From: Bretschneidera sinensis | Lineage: Eukaryota > Streptophyta > Magnoliopsida > Brassicales > Akaniaceae | Reading direction: 5' to 3' | DNA: 64,000 nt | NCBI GenBank assembly: GCA_023935145.1 | Contig: CM043698.1 | Coordinates: forward strand, 33,513,001-33,577,000 | In this document: in pieces, positions 10,793 through 20,291 of the stretch | How the letters are laid out: the number at the start of each line of letters is the position of its first letter | Numbering within the stretch: position 1 is the stretch's first letter | Program-made: the position numbers and the translations under genes | The notes under the pieces: model-generated | Databases searched by the model: none | Told to the model about the DNA's origin: nothing | The model's input: only the letters and a program-made list of their open reading frames with translations

Positions 10793-11755
10793 ATGTTACA
10801 TACACAATGTGGCATGTGGTCATGGTGGTGGGATGTTAGCCCTAAGAAAGATGAAATTTCTCTGGCAATTATCACTGTTCTGGTCACCATATTTGCATTA
10901 TGTCGGTTCTCGTGGATGGCAAAGAAGTCGAGGAAGGTAACAGCGCCATTGCCGCCAGGTCCTCATGGCTTGCCATTACTGGGATACCTTCCATTTCTTG
11001 GTACCAATCTCCCCAGGTCATTTACAGACTTGGCTTTTGCCTATGGCCCTGTGTACAAGCTCTGGCTTGGAAACAAGTTATGTGTAGTTGTCAGCTCACC
11101 ATCCTTAGTGAAAAAAGTTCGCGATTAAGATTCAATCTTTGTTTACCGTGACTGTCCCATAGCTGCATCAATCATCACATATGGTGGAAATGATATGGCC
11201 TTTGCCTCCTATGGTCCTGACTGGAAAAAGATGCGCAAGGTATTCGTGCGCGAGCTGCTTAGTAATTCAATCATTTATGCTTCTTATGCTCGACAGAGAC
11301 AAGAAGTTAGGAAGACTATCAAAGATTTGTATAGCAAAATCGACATGCCTGTTGACATAAGGAATTTCACATATTTGACTGTCATTAACGTGATCATGAG
11401 CATGTTGTTGGGTGCTACACTTGAAGAAGAAGAGAGGACTGAATTTGCGGCTGAATTTAGAAAAGTTGTGACAGAACTAATGGTGCTATTGGGAACACCT
11501 AATGTTTCAGACCTTTTTCCAATACTTGCAAGGTTTGATATACAAGGAATAAAGAAGAAAGCAATTAAGATCTCTCAGTGGTATGATCAGATTCTCAATT
11601 CTGCCATAGAAAGATGCACAAATTCAGTCAAGTCCAAAGAAGACGAAGCCGGGAAAAGCGAGCAGAAGGACTTCTTGCAGCTACTGTTGGAGTTCAAGGA
11701 ACATGGAGATAGTGCAACATCAATTAACATGTCACAACTAAAGGGAATGCTAATG
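10793..11755 (+). pseudogene. CYP706-type cytochrome P450, copy 1 (exon 1 only)
   Basis: Exon 1 of a plant A-type P450: an N-terminal membrane anchor (AIITVLVTIFALCRF), the proline-rich hinge APLPPGPHGLPLLGYLPFLG, then YKLWLGNKLCVVVSSPSL, ITYGGND, WKKMRKVFVRELL and VSDLFPILARFDIQGI. This pattern fits the CYP706 family. The exon keeps its full 963 bases, and a gtataac donor follows codon 321. One nonsense codon (TAA, 11126-11128) replaces the Gln codon found in copies 2 and 3. Exon 2, with the heme-binding Cys, is missing: intron sequence homologous to copy 2 runs to about 12186, then a retroelement fragment begins and no exon 2 follows. Confidence 0.87.
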
Positions 11756-12186
11756 GTATAACTTTTTCTTTAAGCTTTATTACTTAATTATAGATAGAAT
11801 AGATAGACAACTTATGGGTGCACAGGCACAAACCCTGAAACTACAAGACTTTACGATCTTGCATAACTTATGGCCATTTTTCTTAGACTGGTAAAACCTA
11901 GTTTGGTTCAGTCTCACATTTAGGGATCTTAATTGAGATGTCTCTAAATAAAGCTAATTTTTCATATTACCATTTTCCATCAAGTAATAAACTAAAATCC
12001 AGTTTTGTTCATCCCAATTTTCCCTTTTCTATCCTCTCAATATGATAGGATTATAATTTATACGAGGAAAATATTAGGGTGTCTTGTGAAAAATGTTTTT
12101 CACTTTCTATCTTCAGTTTCTTAAACATTTTGCTCAACTGTTTCCATGTTTTCCAATATTTGGAAATATAAGTATTTTTTTCAAAC
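11756..12186 (+). other. 5' part of the CYP706 copy 1 intron
   Basis: This aligns by eye with the intron of copy 2 (21254-21675) and partly with copy 3 (26606-26800), and shares the gtataac donor. The homology stops abruptly where the second Tat-type fragment starts. Confidence 0.7.
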
Positions 12187-13190
12187 ATTCTCCCTCCTGT
12201 GACCCCTTAGCCTACCTGTTTCCCTGTTTAGGTTCCTCGAGGCCCGGCCTCCAACTCAGCAGCACGTTTTTGGCGGCAACAGATTGCCGCCATCCATGGG
12301 AACACTACCATCTCTCGCTAATAGTAAAAGCGAAGAAGTGTAAAGAACTCATTTGTTGCCATGCCACCTAAAAGCGTCACCAGGGATACCGGTAAGGGAG
12401 CGGCGGGGGCCAGCACATATACCCAACAGTCCATATCGAGACCCTCTGCCATGTCCGATACGCATCCCACCATGGTTATGCTCCAAGCACAGTTTGTGGA
12501 GCTATCGCAATTAGTGATCAATCTGGCCGCCAAGGTCCGCCAAGGGGCTGGCCAACCTTCGTCTACGCACCTTCGGTAGGACCCCAGCCATACAAGCTTA
12601 GCTAGCCGCAGGCTCCCCGTCGATGACTATTCCACGGCTGAGTCCTCCCCACCTCGCGCTGCCAAATCTAAAGAGTGCCCCCTCGTCCAGAAGCAGTATC
12701 GCCCTCGACAAACGAATAGAAGACATGGAGGGAAGGATCAACGAAGCGCTCAAAGGCCAAACCACAATGTCATGGACGAGCTCAACGTTCAGGACCCGTC
12801 CTTCACTCAGGAGGTCCTCAAGGCCCCCCTCCCACAAAATTTTCAAATGCCCCAGATCAAACCTTATGACGGTTCTACAGACCCGTGGACCACCTCTAGC
12901 ACTATAAAACCATGATGACGCTCCACAGACACTCCGATCCCGTGATGTGTCGAGCCTTCCCCCTGACGCTCGAGAAGGCGGCCGGAATGTGGTATTCTCG
13001 TTTGAAACCAGGGGGCATCAGCACGTTCAAAGACTTGAGCTACGCCTTTGCATCGCATTTTCTTAACAGCAAAGGACCTAAGAAGACCTTGGAGTCCCTG
13101 TTCAACATTGTCCAGCTAAAAGGAGAAAAACTCCGAGCCTACATCTCGAGGTTCAACTTCGCTGCCTGGGAAATCCCTAACCTCGATAAA
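12187..13190 (+). mobile_element. Second Tat-type fragment: LTR end, leader, partial gag
   Basis: The plus strand has an LTR tail (ending cagca near 12267), the primer-binding region tttttggcggcaacagattg, a leader, and gag from MPPKSVTRD (12361). Gag then breaks (stop near 12577, frame changes to 12910) and continues as MTLHRHSDPVMCRAFPLTLE, FKDLSYAFASHFLNSKGPKK and AYISRFNFAAWEIPNL. Homology to the larger Tat element stops near 13190. It is a relative of that element, not the same copy: the strand is opposite and LTR and gag differ. It sits in the intron of P450 copy 1 and appears truncated at both ends. Confidence 0.8.
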
Positions 13191-14873
13191 AAAAACAAAC
13201 ACAACCAGCTGCCAATGAATGAAATGAAATAATCAGATCTACTTTACAAAGACTTTGAAGCCTACCAGGAAATTCCACTCAAAGTGACTGTGCAGACCTT
13301 CATTTTCTAATGGTAGCATTCCAAATCGTTTGTCTCATTTAATATCATAGTTTTGCACAACTTTATCATCACATCTTCACTCTTTTTTATGCAACAAGAC
13401 TAATTTTTCCAGTGAACTTATAATCAACTCCGATCCCTATTCATATAATAGAAATCAATGTTACTTACTCGGATTAAATTCCAGTTTTCAATGAAGTCTT
13501 TGTGTAGCGAAGCTTACTTGACAACTCCAATATTTAACTAGTACAGTTAGCACTATCTTGACAGTACAAAGAATTAACCTAGGCACTTTTAAGCTCCATA
13601 AAAGTAAATTCTTCAATGATTAAGCAGAAATGCAGCATTATTATAGCATCTGGGTAAACATCACCTCCCCTAATTCTCTATCCTAATACAGTTTAGTATA
13701 CTCTATTTTCACTCTTGCTTAATTTTTAAATAATTCACATCTTAATTACCAGTGTTCATGTTGGTGAAGATAAAAAGTAATTGTCTAGAATAATTGCATT
13801 AAGAGCTTTGAATATATGAGTTTGACAAAGAAAATCAGAGATAAAGATACAAATACAATAAATAAGCTTAAATAAAATCTCAAAAAATAAAAATAAATTA
13901 AAAAAAGAAGAGAAAGATATAAAATACCTTGGATTTAAAAGGAATTTCTTACAAGAAGTCGTGAGTGCAAAGAGAAAAAGTAGGAGTGGTCGGAATCTGG
14001 GATAAATCGGATCGGCGATTTTTGGAGGGAGATGAAGGAACCGACGAAATGAAAAACCACGGCGATAAATTACTGTTCCTCGCAGTCTCCCCAGACCCGC
14101 TACCGAGGAGTATGCCGTGTACTCTTGATTAGAGAGTCTGGTTCTTTTTGACGTGATTTTTGAGTTATATTTAAGTAAATTTATATTAATTTGTTAAATT
14201 TGATTAAAGTGATTTTTGTCATGAAAAAAATTAATTTAAATTTATCCAAATATCACTTAATATTCGGTTTTGGGTTTAAATTTTATTTTTGGTTATCCAG
14301 TATGGGCTTAATTATTAAGTGAATTAAAACAAAATTGTGTTCAAGATATGAGATTTAAGTAATTGTTTTTTTTTTATAATTTTATTTATTTCGGTGTCAG
14401 GAAATGAGATTTAATTATGTTTTTTTTTTCTCTTTATCATTTTGAAGCGATAGATAGAAGAAGAGAACTCACTTCATACTCTTCCTAAAAAGAGTGGTTA
14501 ATAATGCACTACGCTCTCAAATATCAAATTTTAAGTATGTTTTAAGGATATTCTAATTTTTAACACAATTTTTAAACATACTTGGGAATTTCCGATAAAT
14601 AAAGAGGATACTTGGGAATTTCCGGTGTCAGACTATGTTGGCACCAAACCATGAAGTTCAAACTCCAAAAATTTAATAGGTCAATGCATGTCAGCTCACA
14701 TCGAGTCTAAATGGTGAGCTCCAAAGAAACAGAAGATTTAAAAAAATCGTAGGATTACAGTATGGGAACAAAGCATGCAATCCAATGCTGGTGATAACAA
14801 TAAGGTTTCGGTTTTATTTGTATCAAAGAAATCTGACTGTCCCTCAAACTGGTAATTTTCCACTAGGAAAAGT
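13191..14873. other. Intergenic, no gene supported
   Basis: Mostly AT-rich. A more GC-rich patch at about 13940-14140 looks, on the minus strand, like a 5' UTR exon (pyrimidine-rich, with a possible donor aatccaag/gtattt at about 13925), but no coding exon follows it. P450 exon 2 was looked for and not seen. Confidence 0.5.
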
Positions 14874-15436
14874 CTATTTGTCTGCTGAATTTACTTGCTG
14901 TCTAACTCTGCGAGCTCAATCGGCAAAAAATTTTGCCAGATGGGCACATTTCAGGGGGTCATTGGCATTCTCCTTGTAGCATGTCATGCAAGCATTGGTC
15001 TCAGTAAAACAAGGCATTGGCTTCGGGGAGGGAAGCTTGAACTCCTTATCTCGAAGATCCTTTGCTCTTTCTGTTACTTCATGCACCATGTTCTCCTCCT
15101 GCTTCTGAAGCTTTTCTACAACCCTTTCACTCTCTTTGAGGACAGACTGAATGGCATCCAACTCAGTATATGCAGCCTGTGCATGCGGGGTTACTGGTAG
15201 AAACAATGGGGGCTGAGTGGCCATCCTGCACCTGCAGTCCCCTTGTGTATCTCAGAATCATCGGATACTTGCTTCTGATCTACCTTAGTTTGGGAGCGCT
15301 GAGGCTGCCGTGATACCTTAGGTTTGATTTTCTTTGTTTTCTTCTTCAACTTCTCACCATCATCAGTAAGTCGCTTGATTAGGTCGGAACTAATATGAAT
15401 TGAAAAATCACCCATATTGCAGCAATCGCCAGACAA
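14874..15436 (-). pseudogene. CHCH-domain coiled-coil protein (MIC19/25-like), broken
   Basis: The N-terminal part opens with MGDFSIHISSDLIKRL (ATG at 15415; an in-frame ATG lies at 15436), followed by a Lys-rich segment. A frame change near 15225-15240 leads to MATQPPLFLPVTPHAQAAYTE, a coiled coil (ESERVVEKLQKQEENMVHEV) and a Cys-rich tail with NACMTCYKEN and PLKCAHLAKFFAD. That tail resembles a helix-Cys-helix fold of mitochondrial intermembrane-space proteins. The codon after FFAD is TGA, where this pattern calls for the last Cys; an ARRVRQQ-like remainder reads on to a stop at 14874. With a frame shift and a lost Cys, the copy is probably dead. Identity with plant MIC19/25 is my best guess; an intron at the frame change is the alternative. 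Confidence 0.55.
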
Positions 15437-16419
15437 AATTACCTTAAGAGATCAATAGAAGAAACTTTGCTGCATCAGGAACAAAACAAATCAAAATTTC
15501 TTCGTCAGCAATAAGCAAGTAAACTTTTTTCATATATCTAAGTCTCACATCAGCAATGATCTTTCATCAGGGATCTAGCTAAAATTTGTGAGCAAGAGAT
15601 ATAAATGAATTCATAAAGTAAAACACACAAAGAAGCCAGCAGAGACTAAGGGGCTAAGCCAGAAATATTTTCTAGCTAGGTCCGAAATAATACTTTTAGA
15701 AAGTTAGTTCAAAATTGCAAATCAATTTTAGAACTTATTAAATATTAAATACACAATGTAAACCTTCGAAAGACTGCAACAAGTTAATCAATGATACTTA
15801 TGCCTCTATTACCCATGAAGGTGGGGATCTAAATAATAAAACACGAATAAACAATTTATCTTATATATTACTCTCTACATTCACAATTTTCTTTTTGACA
15901 AAGAAATCTATAGTTTTTGACTTCATGATTTGATCTATATATTATAAGCCCAAAAAAATTAAAAGTATGCTACCATCAGCACTTAGTCAATTTATCCAGA
16001 CAGAAAAACAAATCAGCAACTATTATGTAATCATCCATACGAGAATCTCTATCAAGTCACATCCCTAATAGGATTTTCCAAAAAGTAATTTGATTAATTC
16101 AGCGTTCCCTTATTCTTTCTACATTATGATATGCTGATTCTTTTGTTATAGTTTGAGAAACCAAGCTGCCTTGGATAGGATATCAACACAATAAACAATA
16201 AAAAGCCTCCAAGGGGTCAATTTTGAAATATCACCCTGTTAAACTGTTCCTTATTCTTCAGAGATTTCCCCAAATAACTAGAAGAAAGTAAAGGACCTGT
16301 TGATTGAGTGCAAAGAAGGACGAGGCCTTTACTTTCTTCAATATACAACAAAATTTTAGGACTTTATCACTGAAATTACCAACAAATGAAGCAAGTTCCC
16401 TTGTTCAGGCCACACCAAC
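15437..16419. other. Intergenic, no gene supported
   Basis: AT-rich sequence with no open frame resembling a known protein on either strand. It may hold upstream or intron sequence of the CHCH pseudogene, but no exon is recognisable. Confidence 0.45.
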
Positions 16420-17073
16420 AGGAATGAGACCAAGCAAAGACCCCAAAAGTAGAACCCACCCCTCCTCCTCCTCTCCACCCAGGGCCAGACCCACCGTCTC
16501 AACCGGGTCCGACCCGACCCATCCTGGGTTGCACCAACACAAGCTTGACCCCTCAGCTTCTCTGCTGCACCAAGAAGTGGTGAGAGAAGAGACCAGCGCC
16601 CCCACTTTCTTTGAAGACCTACAGATTTCACAAGATTACTGGAATTTGAGCCCAAACCCGAGGAGTTTCCCGTACAGTGTGAAGCAGCAATGCCGGGAAA
16701 AAGGCCGAGAAGGTCAAAGGGAGGGACCCAGATAGGTGGCGCAGTGATGCTATTGGCAACATTGTGTTTAGGAAGCTTGTTGGGTGCCCTGGTTGCTTGT
16801 GCCATAATTTTTATAAGGTTCCATAATTATGATCACATACACCTTGGGGGGGGTGGGGGTGGGGGTGGGGGGTGGGGGGCGGTTAATCGATCAAAGGGAA
16901 ATAGTACTGAGATTTCTAGAGCCGGTTTCACTCAGAAAAGTTCTTACTACCGGGATTCAGGTCGTGACATGGATCTTCTTGAATTGTCAGCCCAGATTCT
17001 GGGGAAAGTAGAATTCAATCATAAAACTGATCTCAAGACAGAAATTAAAAGAGTAGTGATGGGGCTCATGTAG
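16420..17073 (+). pseudogene. Plant HNH-endonuclease-like protein, broken
   Basis: The N-terminal frame (Pro/Ser-rich, then FFEDLQISQDYW and SFPYSVKQQCREK) changes frame at a run of five A (about 16697-16701). It continues as KVKGRDPDRWRSDAIGNIVF, RKLVGCPGCLCH and NYDHI, where the HNH motif would start, and later as VNRSKGN, EISRAGFTQKSSYYRDSGRDMDLLEL. Plant HNH proteins (At3g47490 type, from memory) have about 20 residues between the DHI and VNRSKGN blocks; here they are replaced by a G-run of about 40 bases. The loss covers the central HNH residues, so no nuclease activity is expected. The stop overlaps the start of the next LTR. Confidence 0.6.
16846..16882 (+). repeat. G-tract with G-quadruplex potential
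   Basis: A run of G blocks (8, 5, 5, 6 and 6 G, separated by single T) lies inside the HNH pseudogene where the catalytic loop should be. It is the only such tract in an otherwise AT-rich region. Confidence 0.9.
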
Positions 17074-17575
17074 CTCATAATACTCCGGTCCATAAACGCT
17101 CCGATCCATAACACTTTGGCCCAATAAGGAACAGCCCAATAAACCTATGAGCTCCTTCTATAACATGCCGCCTTGTAGCTACCCTACGCCACGCCACCCT
17201 GCAGCTGTCTACACACGTTGCCCTGCAGCCATCCTACAGCATGCCGCCCTGCAGCCACTTTACGACATGCTGTCCCCTGATCATGCAATCAATGCCTTAA
17301 CACTGGCGAGACGTGGGCAATGCCCGTTCAAAGGGCTATAAATAAGCTGAGGTATGGAATTCATAATTCATTCAGACTTAATCTACTTACACACAACCTC
17401 ATTTAGATTTAACTTTTGACCTCCCTTTTTAAACTTTCATTCTAACTTAAGCTTCGGAACGCCTTCGGAAGTCTCTCCTCCACTCCTTCCGAGGACCTTT
17501 AGTTCATCCCTGTCACCTGTGTAGAGCCCAGGCCATGACAACACTCAGGCTACCTTTTTTGGCATCAATAAGTAG
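17069..17575 (+). mobile_element. Solo or truncated LTR of a Tat-type element
   Basis: Opens with TGTAGCTCATAATACTCC, has a TATA box (ggctataaataag at about 17335), a leader with the gccttcggaagtctctcctcc motif also present in the LTR at 47.8 kb, and ends in ctttttttggcatcaa-like sequence, the LTR/primer-binding junction of this family. Inside are about four imperfect 26-bp repeats (17169-17272; unit ccgccctgcagccatcctac plus agcatg). No internal gag follows. Clear target duplications were not found. Confidence 0.65.
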
Positions 17576-18293
17576 CATCTAATGTTTTAAGCAAATTAGA
17601 TTTCATATTTTCTTTATCAAGCTGCAGAAAAGTTAATGGATGATCTTCTGATGCTAACATGAAGTATGAATTATGTGTTCACCTGACCCTGATATCGTGT
17701 ATTCGGTAACTGATAGAGTTTACAGGATATAATGACATATTTTATCTCCCAGCCCCCAAATCCATTGACACTGTTAGTTCTATTGGAGCAATACCAATAA
17801 CATTTAACTATCAAAAACAAATTACAAAACAAAATTGTTTTTTATTACTTCAAAGTTTGAAGTTCAAACCCTAAACCCCAATTAATTAGACATAATATAA
17901 CTAATAAGCTTAATCCAGGTTATTTTCCCCTTTTTTTTGTTCTGGTAAATCTTAGCACCATAGAGCATGTTCTATTTTCTAAATCTTTCCCAAGGTAAGT
18001 TTTGTTTTGTAGTGAGTCAAAAAAACAATATTGCCCTTACAACCATTAACCCACTCTCCCTCAAACAAAAATGGCAACAAACTCTCTCTAATCTCTCCAC
18101 CTCAACCACTCTCCTCCTCCCTCCTCCCTCTCCTCTCAGAGACGGGCTCAGATGGGTTAATGGTTGAATGAGAGAGAGGCTCAGATGGGTTAATGGTAGA
18201 AAAAGCAAAATAGTCTTTTGACGCATTACAAAACAAACTTACTGTGAATCTGAAGAAATAGACCATGTATTTAGCGCTTTCCATACTTTATAT
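17576..18293. other. Intergenic, no gene supported
   Basis: AT-rich; the only distinct feature is a CT-rich stretch at 18090-18140. No coding pattern was recognised. Confidence 0.45.
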
Positions 18294-19157
18294 TAGGGGT
18301 AACAAACAAGAATCGATTCGAAAACTTGATTCGATTGAAAAATATATCAGAATAAGATAATTTGAATTTGATCTAATCTTAATACGAACGATTTGAAATT
18401 TAAAACGATTTACGTTTAAAATAATATGAATCTGATTTGATCTGAATCCGAAAAGATCCGAAACAATTCGAACTCAAAACAACCTAATCCAAAATAAATT
18501 AAATTATATTTTATAAAAAAAATATGTTTTTTAAAACTGGGATAATAGTTAATTTACTAGTTGTTAAATAAAATAAATTGTATAATAATTAATTAATTAT
18601 TAATTTATATGTGTTTATGCATGGTTCAACATTCTATTAATATGAGTAATCGCTTTAATTTCAAATAAAAAATAAAAAAGAATAGTAAATTTTGCATTGT
18701 TTTTTAAATTATAATAAAATTTTATTTTTAGTTGTCTTAAAAAATATAATAAAATTAAGTGATTATATGAAATTTAAATTTGGTATAAAATGTTACTAGT
18801 GAGAATAAATTTATGGACCAATTGTCTAAGATAAATTCAAACTAAAAATCATAATATTATATATTTTATTAAAAAAGTTAATATTAATTAATTTTCACGA
18901 CAATGAAACTATTTTAATATTATTTTATATAAATAAAATATTTTTTAATTAAATATAAATATTTATTTTATTAATTCCACACAACATTATTTGAGATTTT
19001 AAACTATTCAAACTTTAAATGACTCCAAAACAACCTTATCGTGCCCAACTTAATCTTAAAATGACTCACCTAACGCCAGCCCGCCATATCCAACTCAATT
19101 TAAAATGACTCAGAACTTAACTCAAGCCCACCCAACTCATTCACTTTGTCACATCTA
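18294..19157. mobile_element. Non-autonomous hAT-like element
   Basis: Left end TAGGGGTAACAA, right end TTTGTCACATCTA, which are imperfect terminal inverted repeats. The 8-bp flanks are ctttatat (18286-18293) and cgttatat (19158-19165), 7 of 8 identical, as expected of hAT insertions. The interior is AT-rich with gattcga-type subterminal repeats and no transposase. Confidence 0.65.
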
Positions 19158-19165
19158 CGTTATAT

Positions 19166-19328
19166 ATATGATTGGACAGGGGATTAAAGACAACTCATTT
19201 TCGACCCATTTAAATACGTACATGACATTTTGGCAACTGCTTTCAGTTCATGTCAGACATCTATCGTGATTTTAAGCAAATGAAACAAAACCCTTCTTTC
19301 TTGGCATGTAGCCTCCGTCAGCTTTTTT
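19166..19328 (+). other. Displaced upstream flank of CYP706 copy 2
   Basis: The stretch from about 19230 (ttggcaactgctttcagttc onward) aligns by eye with 25240-25345 upstream of copy 3. It is therefore the original promoter-side flank, now split from the gene by the next element. Confidence 0.6.
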
Positions 19329-20156
19329 TAGGGTGGTGGTTCGAGTTAACGGTCAGCTGGTAGTGTTTATAAACTTTATATTATGTGGAAATTAAATATA
19401 ATATTAAATAAATTAACATGAATAAGATATTATTATTAATTATGTCAAAAAAACTTAATATTAATATGTCTTGTTTATTAAATAGGTAAAACGACACGAT
19501 ATGACATGTTTAACCCGTTTAATAAACGGATCGTGTTAGACACGATAATCCGACACAACAACCCGACACGACACGACTAACATGTTAAACACGATAACCC
19601 GAAAAGATTAACTAGACACGACATGTTTATTACATAAACAAATATAAGTTATATTACATTACCATCCATCTAATCAATCATAATCCAAATTCTAATATAT
19701 TTATGATCCAAATATACATAAAAAGTCTAATTAATTATATAAACATTATTTTATCAACTATCATCTATATTGGGAGAGAAGAGAGAGTCTGTAGACTCTG
19801 TGATGCGTCGCTATTGAGTGAACATGTGAAGGAATGTTTTGTGTTTATGATGTGGCGAAAATAGGAATTAGAGTTTATTTTATACACACTAAGAATTTTT
19901 TTTAATGTAATAAACAAATTTTTTAAATGAATCATAAACAAGTAATTAGTCATAATTGTATCAACACGACTCATCAGACTCATAAATTTAATCGTGTCAT
20001 TTCGGGTTGGCGGGTCAATCCGCGACACGTCACGATTTTTCTGTGTCATAATCGTGTCGACATAATTACAACACGAACCCGATTATACTCAACACTAGCA
20101 CGATTTATTTTGTATCGTGTCGAGTTCACATATCGTATCCAAAATTGTCACCCCTA
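19329..20156. mobile_element. hAT-like element inserted in the CYP706 copy 2 promoter
   Basis: The right end is TTGTCACCCCTA; the left end starts about AGGGTGGTGGTTCG. T-rich flanks (cttttttt on both sides) look like an 8-bp target duplication, with one base of uncertainty. The interior holds many cgacacga/tcgtgtcg motifs near both ends, typical of subterminal transposase-binding repeats, and no transposase. The matching position upstream of copy 3 lacks it, giving an empty site. Confidence 0.65.
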
Positions 20157-20164
20157 CTTTTTTT

Positions 20165-20291
20165 CATCTAGAAAGTCTTACATGAATTTATGCCATTCAA
20201 ACTTTTCAACCCAGATCTTACAAGGTGCTAAATATATAATAGACTTCTGGTAATTTATTTCTGCTCACTCTCTCATTCATAAATTCTAAAG
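20165..20291 (+). promoter_or_regulatory. Core promoter and leader of CYP706 copy 2
   Basis: Shared with copy 1 almost base for base; TATA-like ctaaatatataa at about 20228. The hAT-like element ends only about 70 bp upstream of it. Confidence 0.5.

Noticed and set aside
16356..16805. 149-codon minus-strand open frame
   Set aside because: The plus strand carries recognisable HNH-protein text here, so this is its shadow.
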